Below are positions 33,919-45,621 of a DNA stretch of 64,000 nucleotides, piece by piece. The notes beneath the pieces were generated by a model that saw nothing but the letters and a program-made list of their open reading frames with translations, had not been told where the DNA came from and searched no databases. Position 1 is the first letter of the stretch, and every line of letters begins with the position of its first letter. The position numbers were made by a program, and so were the translations under genes. Source of the DNA: Flavobacterium faecale (GTDB taxonomy: Bacteria > Bacteroidota > Bacteroidia > Flavobacteriales > Flavobacteriaceae); assembly GCF_003076455.1 (NCBI RefSeq), contig NZ_CP020918.1, positions 3,384,001-3,448,000 of the forward strand, in the 5' to 3' direction.

Positions 33919-35763
33919 TTATTTTTTAAGTTTTAATTTATAGTCATGTGCTCCAGGCGCAAAATTACTGTGTATCACTTTTGTACCCGTTACTGCAGTT
34001 CCTTTACCCCAAAGCACTTCAGCTCTGTTATCTCCAAGTACAATATTTATTAATTTTTCCTTCATAGCCATTGCTATTTTCTCATACTTTTTATCAAAGG
34101 CCAAGTTGTTTATTTCCTGAGGATCGTTTGTCATATCATACAAAGCTGGATCCAAGTCTTTATAGGGTGCATTTACCGCCCAATTCATATTTTCTCCACG
34201 GTTTTTATTTGGTCTAGATTGAATAGAAAAAGCATATTCCTTTGTTCTAATATAAGCTCTTGGACCTGTAACTGCATGATTTTCACCCACAACATAATCT
34301 CTTATAGGTGCTTTTCCTGAAGCGATATCAGCCAAATCAAAACCATCCAAATATTTAAAAGCATCCGACTTTATATTTGCTCCTGCGGCAGCAATAATTG
34401 TTGGAGCGATATCTACAAATTCGCTATACTCTTTCACAACTTTACCTGCTGGATATTTCTTTTTATCTGAAGAAATAACCACAATCGGGTTTTGAGAATC
34501 AATATTCCAAGGTGTAAATTTTGAATAAGCACCGTGGTCATTTAATTTCCAACCGTGATCGCCATTTACGTACACAATTATCCAAGGTTGCTTTTTTTCT
34601 TCACTGTATTTAATAAAAGCATCGGCAGATTCACCAATTAAATCATCACCATAAGCGCAAAATGCAAAATAATCCTGAATCATATTCAATTTTTGAGCAT
34701 CGGTAAAATCATTCGAATACGAGTCATTTACCGCTTTCTTCAGTTGCGTAGGCATTTTAGCCCATTCTTCTTTCGTTAAATTTGGTATTTTGTACTTGTG
34801 TTTTTTAAACCGCTCACGATATTCTGCAGGTGGCAATACTGGCGTATGAGGAAAATCAAAACCAATATGACAAAACAGTGGTTTAGTAGGATCCACACCT
34901 TTAAATGACGTTGAACCTAATTTAAATTCTTTATTTTCATTATTTAAATAATCTATAAATGAACTCACATAATATCCATCACGCGTTTTTCCTGCCTTTC
35001 TTGGACTTATCCCTCCTAAAATACCATCACTAAAAACGGTTTCTGGTTTTTTATTGGTATGTTTACGCAACAAATCTAGTTTATCATAAATGCCTTTTGC
35101 CATTCCTGCAAATTGCGGATTTTGTTTTTCCAACTCTTTATCAAAAAAATGAAACTTTCCATCTTCAGTTTTTAGATACTTAATGTTTTTGAAAGGTTTT
35201 ACTAATTTCTGACCTTCAATTTCATTCAGGAGAGATAATTTTCCCCAATCTGCCATTCCTTCATCACTTAATATTTTAGAATCAATATCTGTTTGATACA
35301 TCTTAGGGTCAACTGCTTTACCGTTTTTAATAGTTCTTAATCGAACACCTAATTTTCCAACGTGCATAGTTTGGTACCCTAATTTTACCAGTTGTTCTGG
35401 TAAATGTGGGTATGAATTTTCAGTATTGTTATTATGATATTCAAATTCATATACTCCTGAACGGAAAGGATAACGACCATAATGCATAGAAGCTCGAGAT
35501 GGCGCACAACCTTGTGCATGACAATACGTATTAACAAATGTTGTTCCCATAGTGGCTAAACGGTCAATATTCGGAGATTCAACATACCCCAATTCACTCA
35601 TTTCATTACCTGTCAGTATTTTATTAAAAGATCGAACAGCATCATACCGATGATCATCAGTTAATATCCAAAGTACGTTTGGCTGTTTCTGTTGTGCAAA
35701 AACGACCTTTGAAGTTGCAATAAAAGCAACTATTGATAAAAATATTAAATGTTTAATTTTCAT
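33919..35763 (-). CDS. S1 sulfatase, large (tandem copy 2)
   Basis: A 614-aa sulfatase counted from the ATG at 35763, which starts the signal peptide ('MKIKHLIFLSIVAFIATSKVVFAQ'). An ATG eight codons upstream is less likely. The metal site 'PNVLWILTDDHR', maturation motif C86-A-P-S-R and the 'GDHGWKLNDHG' active-site segment are intact. It is closely related throughout to the next upstream gene, with common blocks 'RYPFRSGVY', 'HVGKLGVRLRT', 'FPHTPVLPP' and 'FAPGAHDYKL'. The unusually long middle region (~150-300) is shared by both. The tandem pair suggests gene duplication and divergence on a single glycan. Confidence 0.91.
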   Translation of the reverse strand: MKIKHLIFLSIVAFIATSKVVFAQQKQPNVLWILTDDHRYDAVRSFNKILTGNEMSELGYVESPNIDRLATMGTTFVNTYCHAQGCAPSRASMHYGRYPFRSGVYEFEYHNNNTENSYPHLPEQLVKLGYQTMHVGKLGVRLRTIKNGKAVDPKMYQTDIDSKILSDEGMADWGKLSLLNEIEGQKLVKPFKNIKYLKTEDGKFHFFDKELEKQNPQFAGMAKGIYDKLDLLRKHTNKKPETVFSDGILGGISPRKAGKTRDGYYVSSFIDYLNNENKEFKLGSTSFKGVDPTKPLFCHIGFDFPHTPVLPPAEYRERFKKHKYKIPNLTKEEWAKMPTQLKKAVNDSYSNDFTDAQKLNMIQDYFAFCAYGDDLIGESADAFIKYSEEKKQPWIIVYVNGDHGWKLNDHGAYSKFTPWNIDSQNPIVVISSDKKKYPAGKVVKEYSEFVDIAPTIIAAAGANIKSDAFKYLDGFDLADIASGKAPIRDYVVGENHAVTGPRAYIRTKEYAFSIQSRPNKNRGENMNWAVNAPYKDLDPALYDMTNDPQEINNLAFDKKYEKIAMAMKEKLINIVLGDNRAEVLWGKGTAVTGTKVIHSNFAPGAHDYKLKLKK

Positions 35764-35787
35764 AGTGTTTATATTAACTTCTAACAA

Positions 35788-37644
35788 TTATTTAAGATTT
35801 AATTTATAATCGTGTGCACCAGGAGCAAAGTTGCTTCTATAAACTTCAGTTCCAATTGCGTTAGTATTTTTCCCAAAATTATCTCCTCCCCAATTTACCT
35901 CAGCTCTCCCGTCACCAATTACAATATCAAGTAATTTCTTTTTTAATTTTTCAGCAACCTTTTGATAATTTGGATCAAAAGCAAGGTTGTTAATTTCATC
36001 TGGATCTTTTGCCGTGTAATACAACGCTGGATCCAATTCTTTGTATGTCGCTTTCATAGCCCAATCCATATTTTCTCCTCTTTTCGAATTTGGACGAGTA
36101 GCTACAGAAAACATATACTCCTTTGTCCTAATATATGCTCTTGGACCAATACTATGGTGACTCTCACCTATTACATAATCACGAGCTGGAATTTTACCAG
36201 ACGCTATTTTTTCTAAGTCCAATCCATCTAAATACTTGAACTCGCTTTTCTGAATATTGGCACCAGCAGCATTCAAAATAGTGGGAGCAATATCTACAAA
36301 TTCAGTATAATCAGTAACTACCTTACCCGCAGGGAATTTTTTCTTATCGGAAGAGACAACAATAATTGGGTTGTGACTGTCTATTTCCCAAGGTGTATTT
36401 TTAGCTATCGATCCATGTTCATTTAATTTCCAACCGTGATCCCCACAAACATATACAATCATCCAAGGTTGCTTATTTTTCTTGCTATACTCAATAAAAG
36501 CATCAACAGATTGACCTATCAAATTATCTCCATAAGCACAAAAAGCATAATAATCTTGCACCATTTTTTGTTTTTCTGCTTCTGTAAAACCATCAGAATA
36601 ACTGCCATTTACACGCTTTTGAAAAGCTTTTGCCATTTTTTTAAACTCTTCATCTGTCGTTTTTGGAATTTTGTACGTATGTTTTTGAAAACGCTTACGA
36701 TAGCTATCAGGAGGCAAAACTGGTGTATGAGGAAAATCGTATCCGATGTGCGCAAACAAAGGTTTGGAAGTATTTATACCATCAAAACCAGTGCTCCCTA
36801 CATTAAATTTTTTATTCTCATTTTTTAAAAAATCTATAAAACTTGAAGTATAATAACCATCACGGGTTTTACCTTCGGGCTGTGGACTAACCCCTCCTAT
36901 TATTCCTGGACCAAATACAGTTTGTTTCTCTTTTTTCTTCGTGTTATATTCATAAAAAAGATTATACTTTTCGTATGCTTCTTTTGCCATTCCATCAAAT
37001 TGTGGATTATCTTTCTCTAACTTTTCTGATACATAATAAAATGTTCCATCCTTATCTTTAAGAAAAGTGACATTTTTCATTGGCTTCACCAATTTTTTAC
37101 CATTTATTTCTGTTACAACAGATTGTTTTCCCCATTCTGGTAAACCTTCATTTTCAATTATTTTTGAATCAATATCCGTTTGATAGATGGAATAATTTAC
37201 TGCTTTATTGTTTTTAAACGTTCTAATTCTAACACCTAATTTTCCTGTATGCATGGTTTGATAACCTAGATTTGCCATTTGTTCTGGTAACAAAGGATAT
37301 GAATTGTCTGTATTATTATTGAAATACTCAAACTGATAAACACCAGAACGAAAAGGATACCTTCCTGAATGCATAGATGCACGTGAAGGAGCACAACCTT
37401 GCGCTTGACAATAGGTGTTGATAAAGGTAGTTCCCATGGTTGCCAAACGATCTACATTTGGTGATTCTACATAACCTAATTGACTTTCTTTCTTCCCTGT
37501 CAACATTTTATTAAAGGCTGAAATAGCATCTAAACGCTGATCATCGGTTAATACCCATAGAACATTTGGTTTTTGCTGTTGTGCATAACCAAATTTAATT
37601 GCTGTTACTAAAAGTAACAATACTAAAATTGCTTTGTTTTTCAT
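35788..37644 (-). CDS. S1 sulfatase, large (tandem copy 1)
   Basis: A 618-aa sulfatase, paralogue of the gene 24 bp downstream. Signal peptide ends 'FGYAQ'; metal site 'PNVLWVLTDDQR'; maturation motif C84-A-P-S-R; 'CGDHGWKLNEHGS' near the sulfate-binding pocket. The two copies differ in the segment around 'KKKEKQTVFGPGIIGGVSP', possibly a substrate loop. It follows an acetylesterase in the same operon with a 36-bp gap. The full-length frame shows no damage, so both copies are probably in use. Confidence 0.91.
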   Translation of the reverse strand: MKNKAILVLLLLVTAIKFGYAQQQKPNVLWVLTDDQRLDAISAFNKMLTGKKESQLGYVESPNVDRLATMGTTFINTYCQAQGCAPSRASMHSGRYPFRSGVYQFEYFNNNTDNSYPLLPEQMANLGYQTMHTGKLGVRIRTFKNNKAVNYSIYQTDIDSKIIENEGLPEWGKQSVVTEINGKKLVKPMKNVTFLKDKDGTFYYVSEKLEKDNPQFDGMAKEAYEKYNLFYEYNTKKKEKQTVFGPGIIGGVSPQPEGKTRDGYYTSSFIDFLKNENKKFNVGSTGFDGINTSKPLFAHIGYDFPHTPVLPPDSYRKRFQKHTYKIPKTTDEEFKKMAKAFQKRVNGSYSDGFTEAEKQKMVQDYYAFCAYGDNLIGQSVDAFIEYSKKNKQPWMIVYVCGDHGWKLNEHGSIAKNTPWEIDSHNPIIVVSSDKKKFPAGKVVTDYTEFVDIAPTILNAAGANIQKSEFKYLDGLDLEKIASGKIPARDYVIGESHHSIGPRAYIRTKEYMFSVATRPNSKRGENMDWAMKATYKELDPALYYTAKDPDEINNLAFDPNYQKVAEKLKKKLLDIVIGDGRAEVNWGGDNFGKNTNAIGTEVYRSNFAPGAHDYKLNLK

Positions 37645-37680
37645 TTTAATATTTATTTAATTTTATTTGTCTTATTGTTT

Positions 37681-39105
37681 TTATTGTTTGAAAATCACAT
37701 CCCAATCATCAGTACAAAAAGCAGAAGCCGGAAGTGATGCTGTATTAAACAAACATCCTTCGACATAACTTTCCCAAGCGTAGCGAACAGAGATGGGCTG
37801 ACTAATTTTGTCGCTCCACACTTCTAGAATTTTACCGGCTTTGGTAATTTTGGCTTGTGCAGGTTGAAAAATGTGATCACTGCCCGCTATTTCGAAATAT
37901 TTTAGCGGTTTTCCTAAGCTAGTAATTCCAGACGGCGCATTGTCAAATGAAATTTGGGCTTTGTTCCCTTCGATAGTCATGGATTTGTAAATAGGTCCTG
38001 AGTGTAAAATTCCTTCTACTCCATAGGTTTTTGCCAGTGCCCAAAAGGCTAGACGTTGTCCTACCTCTTTTTTTCGAGGCGGATGAATACGAGTTGCATC
38101 TCCAACATCATTAATTACCGTCATTCCGGTATTTGGAATAGTCAACATCGTTTTGAGTTGCGCTTGTTGTAATTTTACCCAGTTTTCACCTTGATTTCCA
38201 TAAGGTGCTAATTGTACAAAATAAAACGGAAAATCGCCCTGTTTCCAGTTGTCTCTCCAACTTTTTATCATCGCTGGAAACAATCTTGAATACTGTTCTG
38301 GGTCTGATTTATTTCCTTCACCTTGATACCAAATTGCCCCTTTGATCGTAAATGGAATTAAGGGATGAATCATACCATTGTACAAAGCACTAGCTGATTG
38401 TGTGGTTTGTTTTCCGGTCCAATCTTTCTTGAATTCCGGAAAATCGGATGCTATAATTTCTTTGGGTGTCCATGCTTGTCCGGGTGTACCGCCAACATTA
38501 CTCGAAATCAAACCAATGGGAATATTCAAAAACTGCTGTAATCGTTGCCCAAAATAATAACCAACGGCACTAAACTGTGCTGCCGTTTTGGGTTGTGAAA
38601 GTTCCCAATTTCCTTTACAATTATCCATTGGCATGTCACTAACGGAATTGCTAACCGTAAAAAAACGCAAGTTTGGATTGGTACTATTCAAAATAGCGTC
38701 ATTGCTCCCTTCCAAATGTTGTCCTGGACCACCATCAAGTGTCATGGCCATGTTGGATTGTCCGGTGCAAATCCATACTTCACCAATCAAAATATCGTCA
38801 AAAACTATTTTATTTTTCCCTTCGATAATCATAGTATGAGGGCCACCCGCTTGCATTGGATTCAGTTTAATTTTCCAATCTCCTTTTTTGTCTGCTGTTG
38901 TTTCGTGCTTTTGACCAGCAATCGTAAGAGTGATTTTTTCACCATTCGAAGCGGTACCCCAAACAAGATTTTGCTGTTCCCTTTGCAACACCATATGGCT
39001 CCCAAAAAGGTTGGGCAGTTTGACTTGCGCATTTACAACCATGGCATGGCTGCACAAGAATAATACAAAATATAAAAAGTAATTTTGTTTGCTACTAGAT
39101 TTCAT
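37681..39105 (-). CDS. SASA-type carbohydrate O-acetylesterase, paralogue
   Basis: A 474-aa protein with signal peptide ending 'AMVVNAQ' and the same two-part build as the esterase at 30884: the N-terminal beta domain ('KLPNLFGSHMVLQREQQNLVWG') and SGNH core with nucleophile S117 in 'ICTGQSNM'. 'GAIWYQGEGN' and 'DATRIHPPRKKEVGQRLA' supply the remaining catalytic blocks. The two esterases have diverged widely past residue ~125, so they may act at different positions. It is second in the operon after the GH43. Two acetylesterases in one operon imply an acetylated substrate. Confidence 0.85.
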   Translation of the reverse strand: MKSSSKQNYFLYFVLFLCSHAMVVNAQVKLPNLFGSHMVLQREQQNLVWGTASNGEKITLTIAGQKHETTADKKGDWKIKLNPMQAGGPHTMIIEGKNKIVFDDILIGEVWICTGQSNMAMTLDGGPGQHLEGSNDAILNSTNPNLRFFTVSNSVSDMPMDNCKGNWELSQPKTAAQFSAVGYYFGQRLQQFLNIPIGLISSNVGGTPGQAWTPKEIIASDFPEFKKDWTGKQTTQSASALYNGMIHPLIPFTIKGAIWYQGEGNKSDPEQYSRLFPAMIKSWRDNWKQGDFPFYFVQLAPYGNQGENWVKLQQAQLKTMLTIPNTGMTVINDVGDATRIHPPRKKEVGQRLAFWALAKTYGVEGILHSGPIYKSMTIEGNKAQISFDNAPSGITSLGKPLKYFEIAGSDHIFQPAQAKITKAGKILEVWSDKISQPISVRYAWESYVEGCLFNTASLPASAFCTDDWDVIFKQ

Positions 39106-39177
39106 CAGTTATTTATTTTTATGTTTACTTATTATTGCATTCATTAACTGAAGCATGAAAAATTCTTTTGCATACAT

Positions 39178-40545
39178 CTATTCAATCATAACATCCTCAA
39201 TTTCCCAATTTCCAGAAGATGCATTAACTGTTGGTTGCAGTGCAATTTGCATCAAGCGATTTTTTACCTTTTGAAATTGTGACAAATTAATGGTGTAACT
39301 TTTAAATTTGGAATCGTTTTTCGATATCGGAATCTCTACCCATTGTTGCTTTTTCCAATCAACTTGCCCTGTTCCATTTGCCCAAAAATTATTTTCTTTC
39401 TCATCACGAGAAAAAACAGCTAGTTTAAGCGTTGTAGCAGTACTATTGTTTTTAATATTGATTGTTATTTTCGAACAATTTTTAGAACTGGTATAAAGCC
39501 AAGGTGCACTTTGAATAATTGCATTTTTGGAAGAAAGAGTTCCAATTAACTTACCATTTTTGAAAGTGGTGGTGGTTCCATTAATTGCAGCCCAACCCAT
39601 CGTACTGTTTTTAAACTCAAATGGTCGTCCTGGGGAAGGATACATTCTATCGTCTTTTGGAACAATGATGGTTTCGTCTGCATTAAAGTTTACCGGTTTT
39701 AAACTAGCGCCACGATAAAAAGCACTGATATCATGATTTTCTTGCAGCACATATTTTTGTCCTTTCCAATCAAAAAAACTAGTATGTCCACCTTCTAAGA
39801 AAGCACCTTTAAAATCGTAGGGGCCATATAAATTACGAGACATCGCATATCTGCTTCCGTACACCAAATAATACCACCCATTTCGTTTGAATAAAGTAGA
39901 TTTATCGTCTGTGCTCATTCTATTTCCCTTTGCATCCTTCACCAAAATCGCTTTGGGTTCTGTAGTCAAGGATTTCATGTCTTTGGATAGCGTCGCCATA
40001 TAGTAGGTTCCTGATCCAAAACAAATTGTATAAACATCATCTTCAATATAAATCTCAGGATCATAAGGGTGCACCGGTACAATACCTTTTGGCAACAATG
40101 GCTTTCCTAATAAATCTTTGTATTCACCAGTAATGCTATTGGCAACCATGACTCCGGTATCTGTATTTCTATTCGAAAAAAACCAGTAGTATTTCCCGTC
40201 CCTTTCGGTAACATCACCCGCCCAACAATTGGGTTGATTGCCAATGTAGGTTTGAGAAGGTAAAATTTCTCGTTGCTTTTTCCAGTTGACTAAATCACCT
40301 GTAGACCATACTTCCCAGCGATCCATTCGAAAAGAACCTTTCCCTTCCCAAGATTCATCGTGACCGCAAATCACATACACAGAATCATTCTGTACCCACG
40401 CATGAGGATCTGCCATTCCGTGTTCTGGTGCAATGACATCTACTTTGATAGCTTTTGAATTATTTGCTGTTTTTTGGTTATTTTGAGCAGAAGCCGCAAT
40501 CGAAAGGCAAATAACCAAGCCATTGATAATAGTAGATAAAAACAT
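39178..40545 (-). CDS. GH43-family glycosidase with C-terminal jelly-roll domain
   Basis: A 455-aa exported protein. I choose the ATG at 40545 because it begins the signal peptide ('MFLSTIINGLVICLSIAASAQ'); the frame is open 37 codons further upstream. Residues ~30-330 form a GH43-like five-bladed propeller: 'GMADPHAWVQNDSVYVICG' (base Asp), 'VHPYDPEIYIEDDVYTICFG' (second Asp) and 'FLEGGHTSFFDWKGQKYVL' (acid Glu). Residues ~340-455 look like a carbohydrate-binding jelly roll ('SKITINIKNNSTATTLKLAVF'). GH43 enzymes act on arabinose, xylose or galactose linkages. It heads the operon with two acetylesterases and three sulfatases. Substrate unknown. Confidence 0.8.
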   Translation of the reverse strand: MFLSTIINGLVICLSIAASAQNNQKTANNSKAIKVDVIAPEHGMADPHAWVQNDSVYVICGHDESWEGKGSFRMDRWEVWSTGDLVNWKKQREILPSQTYIGNQPNCWAGDVTERDGKYYWFFSNRNTDTGVMVANSITGEYKDLLGKPLLPKGIVPVHPYDPEIYIEDDVYTICFGSGTYYMATLSKDMKSLTTEPKAILVKDAKGNRMSTDDKSTLFKRNGWYYLVYGSRYAMSRNLYGPYDFKGAFLEGGHTSFFDWKGQKYVLQENHDISAFYRGASLKPVNFNADETIIVPKDDRMYPSPGRPFEFKNSTMGWAAINGTTTTFKNGKLIGTLSSKNAIIQSAPWLYTSSKNCSKITINIKNNSTATTLKLAVFSRDEKENNFWANGTGQVDWKKQQWVEIPISKNDSKFKSYTINLSQFQKVKNRLMQIALQPTVNASSGNWEIEDVMIE

Positions 40546-40751
40546 TTTTTTAGGTCGAAAAATTTGATATTCAGAATGTAACATATAGATACTTTGGTTG
40601 ATTAGTAAATTAAATATAAGCATATTACGGGCAAAAATAATTTCAAATAGTAACAATTAAAATTGAATGGAGGTTGCTATTAAAATCTCCTCTATGACTT
40701 CTTTAAAAAAATAGGTTCCTTGGGATAAGTAGTCTAATTCTTTTTTGAGTA

Positions 40752-40796
40752 AAAAAAATAGCGAAGATTTTTAATAAAAACCTTAGCTATTTTATA
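40752..40796 (-). terminator. intrinsic terminator of the 41-47 kb operon
   Basis: On the minus strand AAAATAGCTAAG pairs with CTTCGCTATTTT (one mismatch) around an A/T-rich loop, followed by a further run of T. It lies about 180 bp past the sulfatase stop at 40975. Confidence 0.7.
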
Positions 40797-40837
40797 CGTC
40801 TCTTTAGAGAATATTATTATGATAAAAAAAATTAATT

Positions 40838-40940
40838 GATAGCCCTGATGGTTCCGAAATTTCGGGAGACATCCTCTTGGATGGTTCCGAAGCGTCGGAA
40901 CAAATACAAGAGATTTAATGAACAGCAGGACGAGGCGTGA
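40838..40940 (+). ncRNA. structured flavobacterial intergenic element
   Basis: Begins GATAGCCCTGATGG and ends GAACAGCAGGACGAGGC, a head and tail I recognise from many flavobacterial intergenic regions. Inside are a palindrome CCGAAATTTCGG (40854-40865), and an outer stem CTCTTG/CAAGAG (40874-40879 and 40907-40912) enclosing a hairpin GTTCCGA/TCGGAAC (40884-40890 and 40895-40901). It could be a conserved RNA or a mobile repeat. Function unknown. Confidence 0.45.
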
Positions 40941-40974
40941 ACTAAAAACAGCTGTTCTGCTCCTAACTCCAATG

Positions 40975-42378
40975 CTATTTTTTTCTAAGCGATTTTTGGC
41001 GTGTTGCTTGTAACTCTTTTTCTTCCTTGATTACGTGTTCTGGATGTGGATCTACCCAACCAGGAGCGATGTTCTTGGCGTCCCATGCTGTGTATTCTTT
41101 TTCTAATTGTGCAATGATAGCGGGATTTTTGTCTGCGATATCGTAACGCTCTAGAGCATCTTTCTTTAGATCAAAAAGTAACGTTTTGTTTTTGTATGCA
41201 CTTTTATACAATTTGTAATCTCCTTTTCGAACAGCATATTCAAAACCACCAACCGAACGCCAGAAAAGTAAATCATTTGGTTTACCGTTATTTTTTCCTG
41301 TGATGTACGGCAATAAACTTGTTCCGTCCAATTGTTTTTCTTTCTTATAATCTGCACCGGCAGCGTCTAAAAAGGTTGGAAACAAATCTAAAGACGAGAC
41401 TACGTTTTCATATTTTTGGTTGGCTTTCAAACCATTTGGCCAGGTGATGAAAAAAGGTACTTTAATTCCACCCTCAAATAACATTCCTTTGTGACCACGA
41501 TTTGGTCGGTTGTCCGCCAACTCGGCTCTACCGCCATTATCACTCAAAAACACAATGATGGTGTTGTCTTTCATCTTATTGGCAATCAAGGTCGAATCAA
41601 TTCTACGAACTCCGTTATCCACTCCGTTTACCATGGCTGCATACACGCTGCGGCCACCGTATTCTATATGTTTGGTGTTTTCTAAATACTGTTTTGTCGC
41701 ATGATCTGGTGCGTGAGGTGCATTGTAAGCCAAATAAATAAAGAACGGTTTTTTGTCTTTTTGATTGATGAATTTGATGGTTTCATCTGTAAAGTCATCT
41801 GTCAAATACGTTAATTCATTTTCAGGAACTTTTACACCATTGCGATAAATAGTTTGAATTTCGTTTTTGGATTCTCCCCAATAATTCATAGCTCCTCCAG
41901 GAAAACCAAACCAGTAATCAAAGCCTTGGTTGTTTGGATAAAGAGATGAATGATCTCCTAAATGCCATTTTCCGATGGCACTCGTTCTATATCCTTGTGC
42001 TTTTAAAGCTTCGGGAATCATTTTCTCAGACAATGGTGTCCCTACTGTTGGATTATTCAGACCGTCTTCGGCAATGTTACAATCATGTCCAAAACGAGCT
42101 TGATAACGCCCTGTAATCAATCCCGCACGAGATGGACTGCAATAAGGATGCGACACATAACCATTAGAAAAAATGACTCCTTCTTTGGCTATTCGATCCA
42201 AATTGGGTGTTGGAATATCTGTGGCTCCATTGAAACCAACATCAGCCCAACCTTGATCATCTGTTAAAACAACAATGATATTTGGCTTTTGATTGCTTTG
42301 TTTCTGCGCATACATGTTTACAGTAAAAACAGAACTGCATGCAAATAAAGAGGCAACTAGAAAATTCGATTTTGACAT
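40975..42378 (-). CDS. S1 sulfatase
   Basis: A 467-aa sulfatase, signal peptide ending 'VNMYAQ'. It has 'PNIIVVLTDDQGWADVGFNG', maturation motif C80-S-P-S-R, 'IGKWHLGDHSSLYPNNQGFDYWFGF' and 'FLSDNGG', the compact build of the arylsulfatase A-like branch. It lies 6 bp after the large GH2, so transcription and probably translation are coupled. Together with the sulfatase in front of the GH2 it prepares galactosides for that enzyme (inference). Clean full-length frame. Confidence 0.92.
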   Translation of the reverse strand: MSKSNFLVASLFACSSVFTVNMYAQKQSNQKPNIIVVLTDDQGWADVGFNGATDIPTPNLDRIAKEGVIFSNGYVSHPYCSPSRAGLITGRYQARFGHDCNIAEDGLNNPTVGTPLSEKMIPEALKAQGYRTSAIGKWHLGDHSSLYPNNQGFDYWFGFPGGAMNYWGESKNEIQTIYRNGVKVPENELTYLTDDFTDETIKFINQKDKKPFFIYLAYNAPHAPDHATKQYLENTKHIEYGGRSVYAAMVNGVDNGVRRIDSTLIANKMKDNTIIVFLSDNGGRAELADNRPNRGHKGMLFEGGIKVPFFITWPNGLKANQKYENVVSSLDLFPTFLDAAGADYKKEKQLDGTSLLPYITGKNNGKPNDLLFWRSVGGFEYAVRKGDYKLYKSAYKNKTLLFDLKKDALERYDIADKNPAIIAQLEKEYTAWDAKNIAPGWVDPHPEHVIKEEKELQATRQKSLRKK

Positions 42379-42384
42379 AATTTT

Positions 42385-45621
<3,237 letters not shown>

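Larger units (their letters stand above)
40546..40974. other. intergenic region: promoter, terminator, structured element
   Basis: About 430 bp. From right to left it contains the structured element at 40838-40940, a terminator at about 40752-40796 for the upstream sulfatase operon, and the presumed promoter of the GH43 operon. Confidence 0.5.
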
